6,977 nucleotides of DNA from an uncultured Bacillota bacterium. Lineage in GTDB: Bacteria; Bacillota; Clostridia; Peptostreptococcales; Anaerovoracaceae. The first letter of the stretch is position 1. Each line of letters opens with the position of its first letter. This document shows positions 1 to 6,294 of the stretch, piece after piece. The position numbers were made by a program, and so were the translations under genes. The notes beneath the pieces were generated by a model, which did not search any database, was not told the DNA's origin, and saw only the letters and a program-made list of their open reading frames with translations. The stretch covers positions 1-6,977 of the forward strand of contig CAMNJK010000081.1 in NCBI GenBank assembly GCA_946541435.1, given 5' to 3'.

Positions 1-565
1 GGTGAGTCTTAGCACCGCTGACTACGATACCGTCTTCTCTGTACTCCTTGATGTGAACGAACAGGTCAGGATCCTTCTGAGCGTGGGGAGCCAGTCCTCT
101 GTCACCCTTCGGGTCTGTCATAGCGCCGTCAACAACCAGGTCCTTCTCCTGAACCATCTTCAGGAAGTTAACAAAATTCTCATGATAGTGTGTGCCATAC
201 TTCTGGTCGATTTCGTACGTTGTGGAGAATGTGGCGTTGAACGCGTCCATACCTACGCATCTCTGGAAGCAGGAGCCGGTCTTCTGTCCGCACAGTCTCT
301 GCATCTTGACCTTGTTCTTCAGGTCTTCTGTGCTCTGATGCAGATGTCCGAATCTGTTGATCGTCTCACCTGTGAGGTTGGACTTAACTGTCATCAGGTC
401 TGCATACTCAGGATCCTGAGCCAGGTCATAAGTAACCTTAACGCAGTTGATGGACGGTCTGATGATCGGATGATCGACCCAGTTGTCGATCTTTTCACCG
501 AACATGTAGACTCTGGTCTTCATCTGTCTCAAACTCTCAATGTACTGTTCGCCTGTCATTAACAT
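1..565 (-). CDS. abfD: 4-hydroxybutyryl-CoA dehydratase / vinylacetyl-CoA delta-isomerase, N-terminal part (cut by window edge)
   Basis: This is the first 188 codons of a protein that is about 490 residues long in the family; the rest lies left of the window. The enzyme is a cytoplasmic flavoprotein with a [4Fe-4S] cluster. It dehydrates 4-hydroxybutyryl-CoA to crotonyl-CoA in 4-aminobutyrate, 4-hydroxybutyrate and succinate fermentation. The N-terminus (MLMTGEQYIESLRQMKTRVY) and the segments WVDHPIIRPSIN, NLTGETINRF, QRCVGMDAFN and VDGAMTDPKGDR match what I know of the Clostridium aminobutyricum enzyme. Cys99 and Cys103 fall exactly at that enzyme's cluster-ligand positions; the other ligands (His292, Cys299) are off the window. 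The ATG at 565 is chosen because AGGAGAG sits 8 nt upstream and MLMT is the usual family start. All eight arginines use AGA, unlike lepA, hemW and glpK, which suggests high expression. Confidence 0.95.
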   Translation of the reverse strand, partial: MLMTGEQYIESLRQMKTRVYMFGEKIDNWVDHPIIRPSINCVKVTYDLAQDPEYADLMTVKSNLTGETINRFGHLHQSTEDLKNKVKMQRLCGQKTGSCFQRCVGMDAFNATFSTTYEIDQKYGTHYHENFVNFLKMVQEKDLVVDGAMTDPKGDRGLAPHAQKDPDLFVHIKEYREDGIVVSGAKTH

Positions 566-573
566 AACTTCAT

Positions 574-581
574 CTCTCCTT
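574..581 (-). promoter_or_regulatory. Ribosome binding site of abfD
   Basis: The minus strand reads AAGGAGAG, 8 nt before the abfD ATG at 565. The 16 nt from this site to the start codon match the corresponding 16 nt of the upstream nifU-like gene at 14 positions. It settles the start at 565 rather than the second ATG two codons later. Confidence 0.85.
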
Positions 582-621
582 TTTTTTATTATGTGTGATA
601 CATAAATAGTGGATAACTTTC

Positions 622-648
622 AGGAACGCCCCGTTGCCGGAAGTTCCT
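622..648 (-). other. Hairpin with GNRA-type loop in the nifU-abfD gap
   Basis: An inverted repeat AGGAAC/GTTCCT (622-627 and 643-648) encloses a second stem. On the minus-strand RNA the inner stem is CCG-GCAA-CGG, so the loop is a GNRA tetraloop. Two G-U pairs and one bulged C join the two stems into one hairpin of about 11 bp. No U-run follows on the minus strand, so it does not look like an intrinsic terminator. It may be an RNA processing or stability element between the two genes. The fold was worked out by eye. Confidence 0.5.
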
Positions 649-659
649 AATATGTTGAT

Positions 660-675
660 CGCGGGCAGTCCCGCG
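660..675 (-). other. Short GC hairpin just after the nifU-like gene
   Basis: A perfect 6-bp stem, CGCGGG/CCCGCG (660-665 and 670-675), with a 4-nt loop starts 9 nt after the TGA at 684. No T-run follows on the minus strand, so termination is likely weak or absent and transcripts could continue into abfD. It could attenuate transcription or protect the 3' end of the short upstream message. Confidence 0.5.
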
Positions 676-683
676 TATCAGCC

Positions 684-968
684 TCAGTCTTTCAGTTCGT
701 GGTTGAGGATTTTTCTTGCCATATCAAGAAGGTCCTCGCTGACAGTGGTGTCCAGCACCACATCCTTGATGCCGGGAACGCCTCCCATCACGAAGTCCTT
801 TACGATATCCTGAATTGTCTCCTGGGCGGACGGACAGGATGCGCACGCACCTGTAAGTCTCACATAAGCCACGCCGTCCCTTATTCTGGTCAGTTCTGAA
901 CCCCCGAAATGCTGTGAAAGCACCGGGTCTACCTGCTCTTTCAGAACCTTACGTACTGCTTCTTCCAA
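684..968 (-). CDS. Stand-alone NifU C-terminal-domain protein (Fe-S cluster carrier/scaffold), TTG start
   Basis: A 94-residue single-domain protein of the NifU C-terminal (Nfu-type) family. The core GVAYVRLTGACASCPSAQ carries the family's CxxC pair at Cys42 and Cys45. These would bind a [4Fe-4S] cluster bridged between two subunits and pass it to client proteins in the cytoplasm; that role is family knowledge. The segment VPGIKDVVLD near residue 75 is also typical. The start is TTG at 968, because AAGGAGAG lies 8 nt upstream (977-984) and the domain begins there. Extending the frame to the ATG at 1160 would add 64 residues with no NifU character and would run across the promoter at 1050-1078. 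The residues before the CxxC (QHFGGSEL) diverge from the common DGGDVEL pattern. abfD follows after 118 nt on the same strand, so its Fe-S enzyme is a plausible client; that is inference. Older NifU or Nfu symbols would be too specific here. Confidence 0.88.
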   Translation of the reverse strand: MEEAVRKVLKEQVDPVLSQHFGGSELTRIRDGVAYVRLTGACASCPSAQETIQDIVKDFVMGGVPGIKDVVLDTTVSEDLLDMARKILNHELKD

Positions 969-976
969 AACTTCTG

Positions 977-984
977 CTCTCCTT
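977..984 (-). promoter_or_regulatory. Ribosome binding site that fixes the TTG start of the nifU-like gene
   Basis: The minus strand reads AAGGAGAG, 8 nt before TTG at 968-966. It is the only good Shine-Dalgarno sequence in this stretch, and it lies downstream of the promoter, so it outweighs the distant in-frame ATG. Confidence 0.85.
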
Positions 985-987
985 GTC

Positions 988-1023
988 GGCCTTCCGCAGG
1001 GCCTGACTTCACAGCGGCAGGCC
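988..1023 (-). promoter_or_regulatory. Structured leader of the nifU-like gene with two exclusive folds
   Basis: Two pairings compete in the leader. Fold A pairs 1000-1005 with 1018-1023 (GGCCTG/CAGGCC, 12-nt loop). Fold B pairs 988-991 with 1020-1023 (GGCC/GGCC) and 994-997 with 1014-1017 (GCGG/CCGC), stacked across a 2-by-2 internal loop. Both use 1020-1023, so they cannot coexist. The leader ends 4 nt before the ribosome binding site. It matches no riboswitch class I recognise, and regulation is inferred from the geometry only. Confidence 0.4.
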
Positions 1024-1049
1024 TTACAAAATGACCAGATTTTTTTTAA

Positions 1050-1078
1050 ATTATACAGAATCCAGAGACATTTTTCAA
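1050..1078 (-). promoter_or_regulatory. Sigma-A-type promoter of the nifU-like gene (and probably abfD)
   Basis: On the minus strand, TTGAAA (1073-1078) and a perfect TATAAT (1050-1055) are separated by exactly 17 bp. Transcription would begin near 1043, giving a leader of about 75 nt before the TTG start. The AT-rich sequence upstream (1079-1170) could act as an UP element. The promoter lies inside the falsely extended frame, which supports the short form of the gene. Confidence 0.82.
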
Positions 1079-1204
1079 GAGGATTCACGATGATTATTTG
1101 TATTATATTGATTATTCTTTCTGAAAAACCTTTTTTCGCTTTCAGACACAATAATTTCACTGAAAAAATGGTTATCAGCCCAGTTTTTTCGTCTTCGGAT
1201 CGTT

Positions 1205-2722
1205 TTATATCCGTTCCGGCCGGCTCCAGTCAAGAGATCTCTCCACAGCCCGGTGCCATCCGGCCAGCAGACCATTCCGTCCGGCTTCACTCATGACCGG
1301 CCTGAACTCTTTGTCCAGCTGCCAGTTGGACAGAATGTCGTCCGTCCCCTTCCAGTATCCCACCGCCAGACCGGCCAGATAAGCCGCGCCCAGTGATGTG
1401 GTCTCGATGCAGACCGGCCGGTAGACCGGCTGGCCGATCAGATCCGCCTGAAACTCCAGCAGGAAATCATTGGCCGCAGCGCCGCCGTCCACCTTGAACA
1501 TGCTGATCCTGCCGCCGATATCCTCGCTCATGGCATGCAGGAGATCCCAGGTCTGGTAAGCCATGGACTCCACCGCCGCCCTGGCGATGTGGTTTCTGTT
1601 CACCCCCCGGGTCAGCCCCAGGATGGCGCCCCGGGCGTAAGGATCCCAGTAGGGAGCGCCCAGACCGGTAAAGGCGGGAACGATATACGCCCCGGCCGTA
1701 TCCTCGACCTGACGGGCCATCTTCTCGGTCTCCGCCGCGCTTCCGATCAGCCCCAGCTCATCCCGCAGCCACTGGATGGTGGCGCCGGACACGAAGACGG
1801 ATCCTTCCAGGGCGTATTTCACCCTGCCGTCCAGTCCCCAGGCGATGGTGTTGAGAAGGCCGTTTTTTGAAGGCACGATCTGGTCGCCGGTGTTGACCAG
1901 CATGAATCCGCCGGTGCCGTAGGTGTTCTTGGCCTGGCCTTCTTCGAAGCAGGCCTGACCGAACAGGGCCGCCTGCTGGTCCCCCGCCGCGCCGGCAATG
2001 GGAATGGGCCGGCCGAACAGGGCCGGGTCTGTTTCGCCGTACACTTCACTGCAGGGCCGGATGCCGGGCAGCATGCTCTCGGGTATCTCCAGCTTTTGCA
2101 GGATTTCCCGGTCCCATGTCAGCTGCCGGATGTTGAACATCATGGTGCGGGAGGCGTTGGAATAATCCGTCACGTGCACCCTGCCCCCGGTCAGGTTCCA
2201 GATCAGCCAGGTCTCCACCGTTCCGAAAAGCAGCTCTCCCCGGGCCGCCCGCTCCCTGGCGCCTTCCACGTGGTCCAGGATCCACCGCAGCTTGGTGGCC
2301 GAAAAATACGCGTCGATCAGGAGGCCGGTCTTTTCCCGCCAGCTTTCCGAAAGTCCGGGTTCCGCCTTCAGCGTATCACAGAATCCGGCTGTCCGCCGGC
2401 ACTGCCAGACGATGGCGTTATAGACGGGTTTCCCGGTCTGCCGGTCCCAGACGATGGTGGTCTCCCGCTGGTTGGTGATGCCGATGGCCTCGATGGCCGC
2501 GGCGCCGCCGGGGATCTTCTGAACCGCCTGCCGGGCGACTTCCAGCTGGGTCTGCCAGATCTCCAGGGGGTCGTGCTCCACCCAGCCCGCCCGGGGATAG
2601 ATCTGCCGGAACTCCTTCTGGGCCAGACTGATCTGCCGTCCGGACCTGTCGTAAATGATGCACCGGGAACTGGTGGTTCCCTGGTCCAGTGCCATGATGT
2701 ATTTTTCGCTTAATGCTGCCAT
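1205..2722 (-). CDS. glpK: Glycerol kinase
   Basis: This 505-residue protein of the FGGY sugar kinase family phosphorylates glycerol with ATP to sn-glycerol 3-phosphate in the cytoplasm. The length matches the family (about 500). The phosphate-binding start DQGTTSSR is at 13-20. By alignment to the E. coli enzyme, the glycerol-binding residues are Arg86, Glu87, Trp106, Tyr139, Asp248 and Gln249. The nucleotide-site motifs GTGGFML (269-275), GLGAPYWDP (353-361) and DGGAAANDF (412-420) are intact. Bacillus/Enterococcus-type enzymes have a regulatory histidine phosphorylated by HPr in a YHFFG-like motif; here the aligned segment reads DPALFG, with Ala234 in its place. The start at 2722 has AGAAGG 8 nt upstream. 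The gene follows hemW after 27 nt and is probably read from the lepA promoter. No glpF or glpD is in the window, and I see no convincing terminator after the gene. Confidence 0.97.
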   Translation of the reverse strand: MAALSEKYIMALDQGTTSSRCIIYDRSGRQISLAQKEFRQIYPRAGWVEHDPLEIWQTQLEVARQAVQKIPGGAAAIEAIGITNQRETTIVWDRQTGKPVYNAIVWQCRRTAGFCDTLKAEPGLSESWREKTGLLIDAYFSATKLRWILDHVEGARERAARGELLFGTVETWLIWNLTGGRVHVTDYSNASRTMMFNIRQLTWDREILQKLEIPESMLPGIRPCSEVYGETDPALFGRPIPIAGAAGDQQAALFGQACFEEGQAKNTYGTGGFMLVNTGDQIVPSKNGLLNTIAWGLDGRVKYALEGSVFVSGATIQWLRDELGLIGSAAETEKMARQVEDTAGAYIVPAFTGLGAPYWDPYARGAILGLTRGVNRNHIARAAVESMAYQTWDLLHAMSEDIGGRISMFKVDGGAAANDFLLEFQADLIGQPVYRPVCIETTSLGAAYLAGLAVGYWKGTDDILSNWQLDKEFRPVMSEAGRNGLLAGWHRAVERSLDWSRPERI

Positions 2723-2733
2723 GTTGTTTACCT

Positions 2734-2763
2734 TCTATACGAATTCCGTCTATACGAATTCCG
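2734..2763. repeat. Perfect 15-bp tandem duplication spanning the hemW stop
   Basis: The 15-bp unit TCTATACGAATTCCG occurs twice without a gap (2734-2748 and 2749-2763). On the minus strand it encodes the hemW ending Glu-Phe-Val-stop, so the second, untranslated copy repeats the last codons and the stop in frame. That copy also supplies the AGA of the AGAAGG site in front of glpK. Replication slippage is the likely origin. Confidence 0.95.
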
Positions 2764-3898
2764 CCATGATCCGGTTGGACACATCGCGGCCGGCGTCTGT
2801 CAGGTAGAGCCGGTTGTCATAGAGATTGATCATACCCTTATGCCGGCGGAGGATGGCCGGATCGTAGACGGAGAAAAGATCCACCTCGAATCTTTGGCGG
2901 AAGTCCGTCAGTGAAATGCCCTCCTCCTTCCGCAGGCCGGTGAAGACATAGATGCCCATCTCCTCCAGTTCGGAATAATGCTCGATGGTGGCCGCATCCA
3001 TGGGAACGGTCCTGTGCTTGATGGCATTGATATAGGCGTTCATCTTCGCATAGTTGCGGAACCGCTTCCCCCCGAAGAAGGAGCTGGCGCCGGGTCCTAC
3101 TCCCAGGTATTCCTGATAGGACCAGTATTTCAGATTGTGTCTGCTCTCAAAACCTGGCCGGGCCGTGTTTGAGATCTCGTAATGCCGGTAGCCTGCCTGC
3201 TTCAGCAGCTCCACCGCATCGTGATACATCTCCCGATCGATGATCTCCGGTGTGGGATCGAACTTCTTTTCTTCGTAGACCTCCCGGTAAAGGGGCGTCC
3301 CCTTCTCCAGTTCCAGGCTGTAAAGAGAGATGTGCTGGGGTCCCAGGAAGATTCCCTGCCGCACCGAGTCCAGCCAGGTTTTGTTTGACTGTTCCGGAAT
3401 GCCGAACATCAGGTCGATGCTGATATTGTCAAAACCTGCCTTGCGGGCCATCTGGATCTTCTGGAAAGCCTCGTTCTTATCGTGCAGCCTGCCCAGCCGG
3501 CGCAGCACCTGGTTGTCAAAGGACTGGATCCCGATGCTGATCCGATTGATGCCCGCGGCCAGATAGGCAGCGATCTTATCTCTTGTAAGGGAAGCCGGAT
3601 TGGCCTCGATGGTGATCTCCGCGTCATCCGTCACCCGGAAATTCTCCCGGACCTTTTCCATGAGCCGGGTCAGATCCTCCGGAGAAAGCAGGCTGGGTGT
3701 CCCTCCGCCGATGAAAACGCTGTCCGTTTCATATCCCGCGCAGTCTTCCCGCCGCATATCCATCTCCATGCCCACGGCGGTGACATACTCACCGTAGACC
3801 TGTTCGCTGGTACACGGAAAAGACAGAAAATCGCAGTATTTGCATTTCTGCCGGCAGAAAGGTATATGAATATAGAGACCCAGATTATTTGTTGTCAT
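2750..3898 (-). CDS. hemW: Radical SAM heme chaperone HemW
   Basis: This 382-residue cytoplasmic protein belongs to the HemN/HemW branch of the radical SAM family. The motif [10 protein letters not shown] gives CxxxCxxC at Cys15, Cys19 and Cys22. The following Asp-Phe, rather than the CxC of true HemN, points to HemW, which binds heme and delivers it to target proteins and is not a coproporphyrinogen dehydrogenase. Further family signatures are GGGTPSLL (64-71), RISIGIQSF (119-127), DLMFGIPEQ (162-170), the HNLKYW segment (254-259) and GVGPGASSF (266-274). Many databases label such proteins oxygen-independent coproporphyrinogen III oxidase. The start codon lies inside the last codons of lepA with a 14-nt overlap and only a weak GAAG nearby, so translation is probably coupled to lepA termination. 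The last codons lie in a 15-bp tandem duplication. Confidence 0.95.
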   Translation of the reverse strand: MTTNNLGLYIHIPFCRQKCKYCDFLSFPCTSEQVYGEYVTAVGMEMDMRREDCAGYETDSVFIGGGTPSLLSPEDLTRLMEKVRENFRVTDDAEITIEANPASLTRDKIAAYLAAGINRISIGIQSFDNQVLRRLGRLHDKNEAFQKIQMARKAGFDNISIDLMFGIPEQSNKTWLDSVRQGIFLGPQHISLYSLELEKGTPLYREVYEEKKFDPTPEIIDREMYHDAVELLKQAGYRHYEISNTARPGFESRHNLKYWSYQEYLGVGPGASSFFGGKRFRNYAKMNAYINAIKHRTVPMDAATIEHYSELEEMGIYVFTGLRKEEGISLTDFRQRFEVDLFSVYDPAILRRHKGMINLYDNRLYLTDAGRDVSNRIMAEFV

Positions 3899-5696
3899 CG
3901 TACTTCAACACGGCGGTAAACGCTTCCTGCGGCACCTCTACGGTACCGAACTGGCGCATCCGCTTTTTCCCTTCCTTCTGTTTTTCAAGAAGCTTTTTCT
4001 TACGTGAGATATCGCCGCCGTAACACTTGGCGATAACATCCTTGCGGTAAGCCCGCACCGTCTCCCGGGCGATGATCTTCTGCCCGATGGAAGCCTGGAT
4101 GGGCACCTCGAACTGGTGCATGGGAATGATCTCCTTCAGCTTCTCGCAGACGAATCTGCCCCGGCTGTAGGCCTTGGACTCGTGAACGATCATGGAGAAG
4201 GCGTCCACCAGATCCTTGTTCAGCAGGATATCCAGCTTGACCACCTTGGACGGCTCATACCGGGAGAATTCATAGTCCAGGGAGCCGTATCCTCTGGTCT
4301 TGGATTTCAGGGCGTCGAAGAAATCATAGATGACCTCGTTCAGGGGCATATCATAGTGGAGGTTGACCCGGTTCTCCGTGATGTATTCCATGTTGATCAT
4401 CCTGCCCCGGCGCTCCTGGCAGATCTCCATGATGCTGCCCACATAGTCCTTGGGAACCATGATGTCCGCCTTGACCATGGGTTCTTCGATGTGATCGATG
4501 AGGACCGGATCCGGCAGGTTGGTGGGATTCTGGACCATTTTCACGGTGCCGTCGTTCATGACCACCTTGTAGATGACGCTGGGCGATGTGGTGATCACCG
4601 CCAGATCGAATTCCCGTTCCAGACGCTCCACGATGATCTCCATATGGAGCAGTCCCAGGAATCCGCAGCGGAAGCCGTATCCCAGGGCCGTGGATGTCTC
4701 CGGCTCGAAATGGAAGGCTGCGTCATTGACCTGCAGCTTCTCCAGAGCATCCTTGACGTTTTCGTATTTCTCGCCCTCCGCGGGATAGATGCCGCAGTAG
4801 ACCATGGGCTGGACTTTTTTGTAGCCGGGCAAAGGCTGGTCCGCGGGATGATCCGCCAGGGTGATGGTATCGCCCACCCGGGCGTCCGCCACCTGCTTGA
4901 TGCTGGCGCAGACATAGCCGACCTCGCCTGCCATGAGATGGGCGCACTCCACCGGTCCCGGACTCAGTGTTCCGACCTCTGTGACCTCGTATTTCTTGCC
5001 TGTATTCATCAGGCGGATCATGTCGCCTTTTTTGATCTTCCCGTCGAAGACCCTGGTGTAGATGACCACGCCCTTGTAGTTGTCGTAATAGGAGTCGAAG
5101 ATCAGCGCCTTGAGCGGACTGTTTTCATTTCCCTGCGGCGCGGGGATCTTCTCCACGATCTGCTCCAGCAGTTCTTCGATGCCGGTCCCTTCCTTGGCGG
5201 AGACCAGGGGCGCGTCCATGGCCTCTACGCCGATCACGTCCTCGATCTCCTGCTTCACCTCATCCGGCCTTGCCGAAGGCAGGTCGATCTTGTTCAGCAC
5301 CGGCATGATCTCCAGATCTTCATCCATGGCCAGATAAACATTGGCCAGGGTCTGCGCCTCCACCCCCTGGGTGGCGTCCACCACCAGCACAGCGCCCTCG
5401 CAGGCAGCCAGGCTCCGGGAAACTTCATAGGTAAAGTCCACGTGTCCCGGGGTGTCGATCAGATTGAAGATGTATTCGTTCCCGTCCTTTGACTGAAAGA
5501 CCAGGCGGGTGGTCTGCAGTTTGATGGTGATCCCACGCTCCCGTTCCAGGTCCATGTTGTCCAGAAACTGCTCCCGCATATCCCGCTTGCTGACCAGTCC
5601 GGTCTTCTCGATGATCCGGTCCGCCAGTGTGGATTTACCATGGTCGATGTGGGCGATGATACTGAAATTCCTGATGTATTTTTTATAATCCTTCAT
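3885..5696 (-). CDS. lepA: Elongation factor 4 (ribosomal back-translocase LepA)
   Basis: This 603-residue translational GTPase has the normal family length. EF4 binds ribosomes and remodels stalled or mistranslocated complexes; it is often membrane-associated. The GTPase motifs are complete: G1 AHIDHGKS (15-22), G2 around RGITIK (54-59), G3 DTPGH (81-85, with the catalytic His85), G4 NKID (135-138) and G5 SAK (166-168). The EF4-specific C-terminal domain is present, with [20 protein letters not shown] and the closing [11 protein letters not shown]. The start at 5696 is forced because a TAG directly precedes it in frame; AGGAG lies 12 nt upstream, a rather long spacing. It is the first gene of a lepA-hemW-glpK operon, overlaps hemW by 14 nt, and is divergent from rpsT. 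No key residue is missing. Confidence 0.98.
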   Translation of the reverse strand: MKDYKKYIRNFSIIAHIDHGKSTLADRIIEKTGLVSKRDMREQFLDNMDLERERGITIKLQTTRLVFQSKDGNEYIFNLIDTPGHVDFTYEVSRSLAACEGAVLVVDATQGVEAQTLANVYLAMDEDLEIMPVLNKIDLPSARPDEVKQEIEDVIGVEAMDAPLVSAKEGTGIEELLEQIVEKIPAPQGNENSPLKALIFDSYYDNYKGVVIYTRVFDGKIKKGDMIRLMNTGKKYEVTEVGTLSPGPVECAHLMAGEVGYVCASIKQVADARVGDTITLADHPADQPLPGYKKVQPMVYCGIYPAEGEKYENVKDALEKLQVNDAAFHFEPETSTALGYGFRCGFLGLLHMEIIVERLEREFDLAVITTSPSVIYKVVMNDGTVKMVQNPTNLPDPVLIDHIEEPMVKADIMVPKDYVGSIMEICQERRGRMINMEYITENRVNLHYDMPLNEVIYDFFDALKSKTRGYGSLDYEFSRYEPSKVVKLDILLNKDLVDAFSMIVHESKAYSRGRFVCEKLKEIIPMHQFEVPIQASIGQKIIARETVRAYRKDVIAKCYGGDISRKKKLLEKQKEGKKRMRQFGTVEVPQEAFTAVLKYDDNK

Positions 5697-5751
5697 CTAT
5701 GTGATCTGCTCCTGATTGCTTGCTGCTCTTCTTCTCTTTCGCAGCCTGTCC

Positions 5752-5777
5752 GCGGCGCATCAAAAAAACGTGCCGCC
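5752..5777 (-). other. GC-rich hairpin in the lepA leader
   Basis: In the minus-strand leader, GGCGGCA (5771-5777) pairs with TGCGCC (5754-5759) through 6 bp and one bulged G. The 11-nt loop contains seven consecutive U residues. An alternative 5-bp pairing uses 5752-5756 and 5772-5776. The hairpin starts about 11 nt after the predicted transcription start. It may affect mRNA stability; it is not a terminator, because the U-run is in the loop. Confidence 0.45.
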
Positions 5778-5794
5778 TTTGTGACTGCATCTTT

Positions 5795-5823
5795 ATTCTA
5801 CTTGAATTGCTAAAAAGTATCAA
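5795..5823 (-). promoter_or_regulatory. Sigma-A-type promoter of the lepA-hemW-glpK operon
   Basis: On the minus strand, TTGATA (5818-5823) and TAGAAT (5795-5800) are separated by 17 bp. Transcription would start near 5788, giving a leader of about 92 nt. The -35 box lies only 8 bp from the -35 box of the opposite rpsT promoter. Confidence 0.78.
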
Positions 5824-5831
5824 TATTTTCC

Positions 5832-5860
5832 TTGCATATTTCATGTCGTTCATATATACT
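5832..5860 (+). promoter_or_regulatory. Sigma-A-type promoter of rpsT
   Basis: TTGCAT (5832-5837) and TATACT (5855-5860) are separated by 17 bp. Transcription would start near 5867, giving a leader of about 63 nt. It is back to back with the lepA promoter, so RNA polymerase footprints on the two would overlap. Confidence 0.8.
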
Positions 5861-5876
5861 GTTTCATGCGAATTTG

Positions 5877-5898
5877 TGCTGCGGAATCCTCTGCAGCA
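5877..5898 (+). other. Hairpin in the rpsT leader
   Basis: A perfect 6-bp stem, TGCTGC/GCAGCA (5877-5882 and 5893-5898), encloses a 10-nt loop. It begins about 10 nt after the predicted transcription start and ends 17 nt before the ribosome binding site. S20 represses its own synthesis in E. coli, so a feedback role is possible but not shown here. Confidence 0.45.
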
Positions 5899-5929
5899 GG
5901 CTATCGATAAAGAAAGTGGGGTAAATTGA

Positions 5930-6196
5930 ATGGCTAACATTAAATCCGCAAAGAAAAGAATCCGTGTTATTGACAAGAAGACTGCCAGAAACAGAAGAGT
6001 ACGCAACCATCTGAAGGCGATCCTGAAAGCTTATGATGCAGCCCTCGCTGCCGGCGAAATGGAAACAGCCAAGGAAAAGCTGGCTCTCGCTGAGAAGAGA
6101 CTCATGCAGGCCGCTTCCAAGGGAACGATCCACAAGAACGCTGCTTCCAGAAAGGTCTCCCGTCTGACAAAGAGATTCAACAAGGCGAATGCCTAA
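5930..6196 (+). CDS. rpsT: Small ribosomal subunit protein bS20
   Basis: This 88-residue basic protein has the normal length and the classic start MANIKSAKKRI and end ASRKVSRLTKRFNKA. It is a helical-bundle primary binding protein of 16S rRNA in the 30S subunit. The segment KGTIHKNAASRKVSRL (64-79) is the conserved C-terminal signature. The ATG at 5930 is preceded at 8 nt by GTGGGG, a Shine-Dalgarno sequence weaker than those of the nifU-like gene and abfD. Arginine codons are mainly AGA and CGT, as expected for a highly expressed gene. It is transcribed alone, with its own promoter and a strong terminator. In Bacillus it lies near holA and gpr; neither is here. Confidence 0.99.
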   Translation: MANIKSAKKRIRVIDKKTARNRRVRNHLKAILKAYDAALAAGEMETAKEKLALAEKRLMQAASKGTIHKNAASRKVSRLTKRFNKANA

Positions 6197-6245
6197 TTCT
6201 CACCCGTCCCCACACCGCGCATAAGTTAAATGCGCACCCGAGAAT
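6196..6245 (+). other. Nested inverted repeats in the rpsT 3' untranslated region
   Basis: An outer stem ATTCTC/GAGAAT (6196-6201 and 6240-6245) encloses an inner perfect stem GCGCAT/ATGCGC (6217-6222 and 6230-6235, 7-nt loop). The outer stem overlaps the rpsT stop codon region. The 3' arm GAGAA can also pair with TTCTC at 6276-6280 beside the terminator stem, so the two pairings compete. Confidence 0.45.
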
Positions 6246-6249
6246 GAAT

Positions 6250-6287
6250 AAAGAACCGGAGTGTCTCCCGGTTCTTTCTCATTTTTT
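6250..6287 (+). terminator. Rho-independent terminator of rpsT
   Basis: A 10-bp perfect stem, AAAGAACCGG/CCGGTTCTTT (6250-6259 and 6268-6277), is followed after CTCA by six T residues (6282-6287). A variant with one bulged C and a 3-nt loop pairs two more bases. Read on the minus strand it forms the same stem but is followed by ATTCATTCTC, so it could stop comEA transcripts only weakly. It is the only terminator-like structure in the comEA-rpsT convergent gap. Confidence 0.9.
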
Positions 6288-6294
6288 GGCGCCC

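Noticed and set aside
2..562. Open frame of 186 codons on the plus strand
   Set aside because: It is antisense to abfD, whose minus-strand translation matches a known enzyme including its cluster cysteines. The plus-strand product has no family resemblance.
559..573. Four-codon mini frame ATG-AAG-TTA-TGT-TAA overlapping the abfD start
   Set aside because: Its ATG directly abuts the Shine-Dalgarno sequence with no spacing, so initiation there is unlikely.
608..616. Near-match to a DnaA box (TTATCCACT on the minus strand)
   Set aside because: It is a single copy with one mismatch and has no cluster, AT-rich unwinding region or dnaA/dnaN neighbour.
581..620. Possible abfD promoter (TTATCC, 17 bp, CATAAT)
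   Set aside because: The -35 box matches at only 3 of 6 positions, and the predicted start would leave almost no leader before the ribosome binding site. Read-through from the 1050-1078 promoter is simpler.
1079..1204. Possible terminator after glpK in the AT-rich gap
   Set aside because: The only pairings are short (CTGAAA/TTTCAG with a 13-nt loop, TGG/CCA before T6). Neither makes a GC-rich stem next to a T-run, so I call no terminator. The stretch otherwise holds only AT-rich sequence upstream of the nifU-like promoter.
4116..5492. Long open frame (458 codons) on the plus strand
   Set aside because: It is exactly antisense to lepA, whose protein is unmistakable. The translation is rich in His, Asp and Val with no recognisable domain, and no ribosome binding site or promoter was seen.
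5752..5777. lepA leader hairpin as an attenuator
   Set aside because: The seven-U run is in the loop, not after the stem, so it cannot act as an intrinsic terminator in this fold.
5683..6006. Minus-strand open frame with a hydrophobic start, overlapping rpsT and lepA
   Set aside because: It covers both divergent promoters and the start of rpsT, and it has no good ribosome binding site. The hydrophobic part is just the antisense of rpsT.
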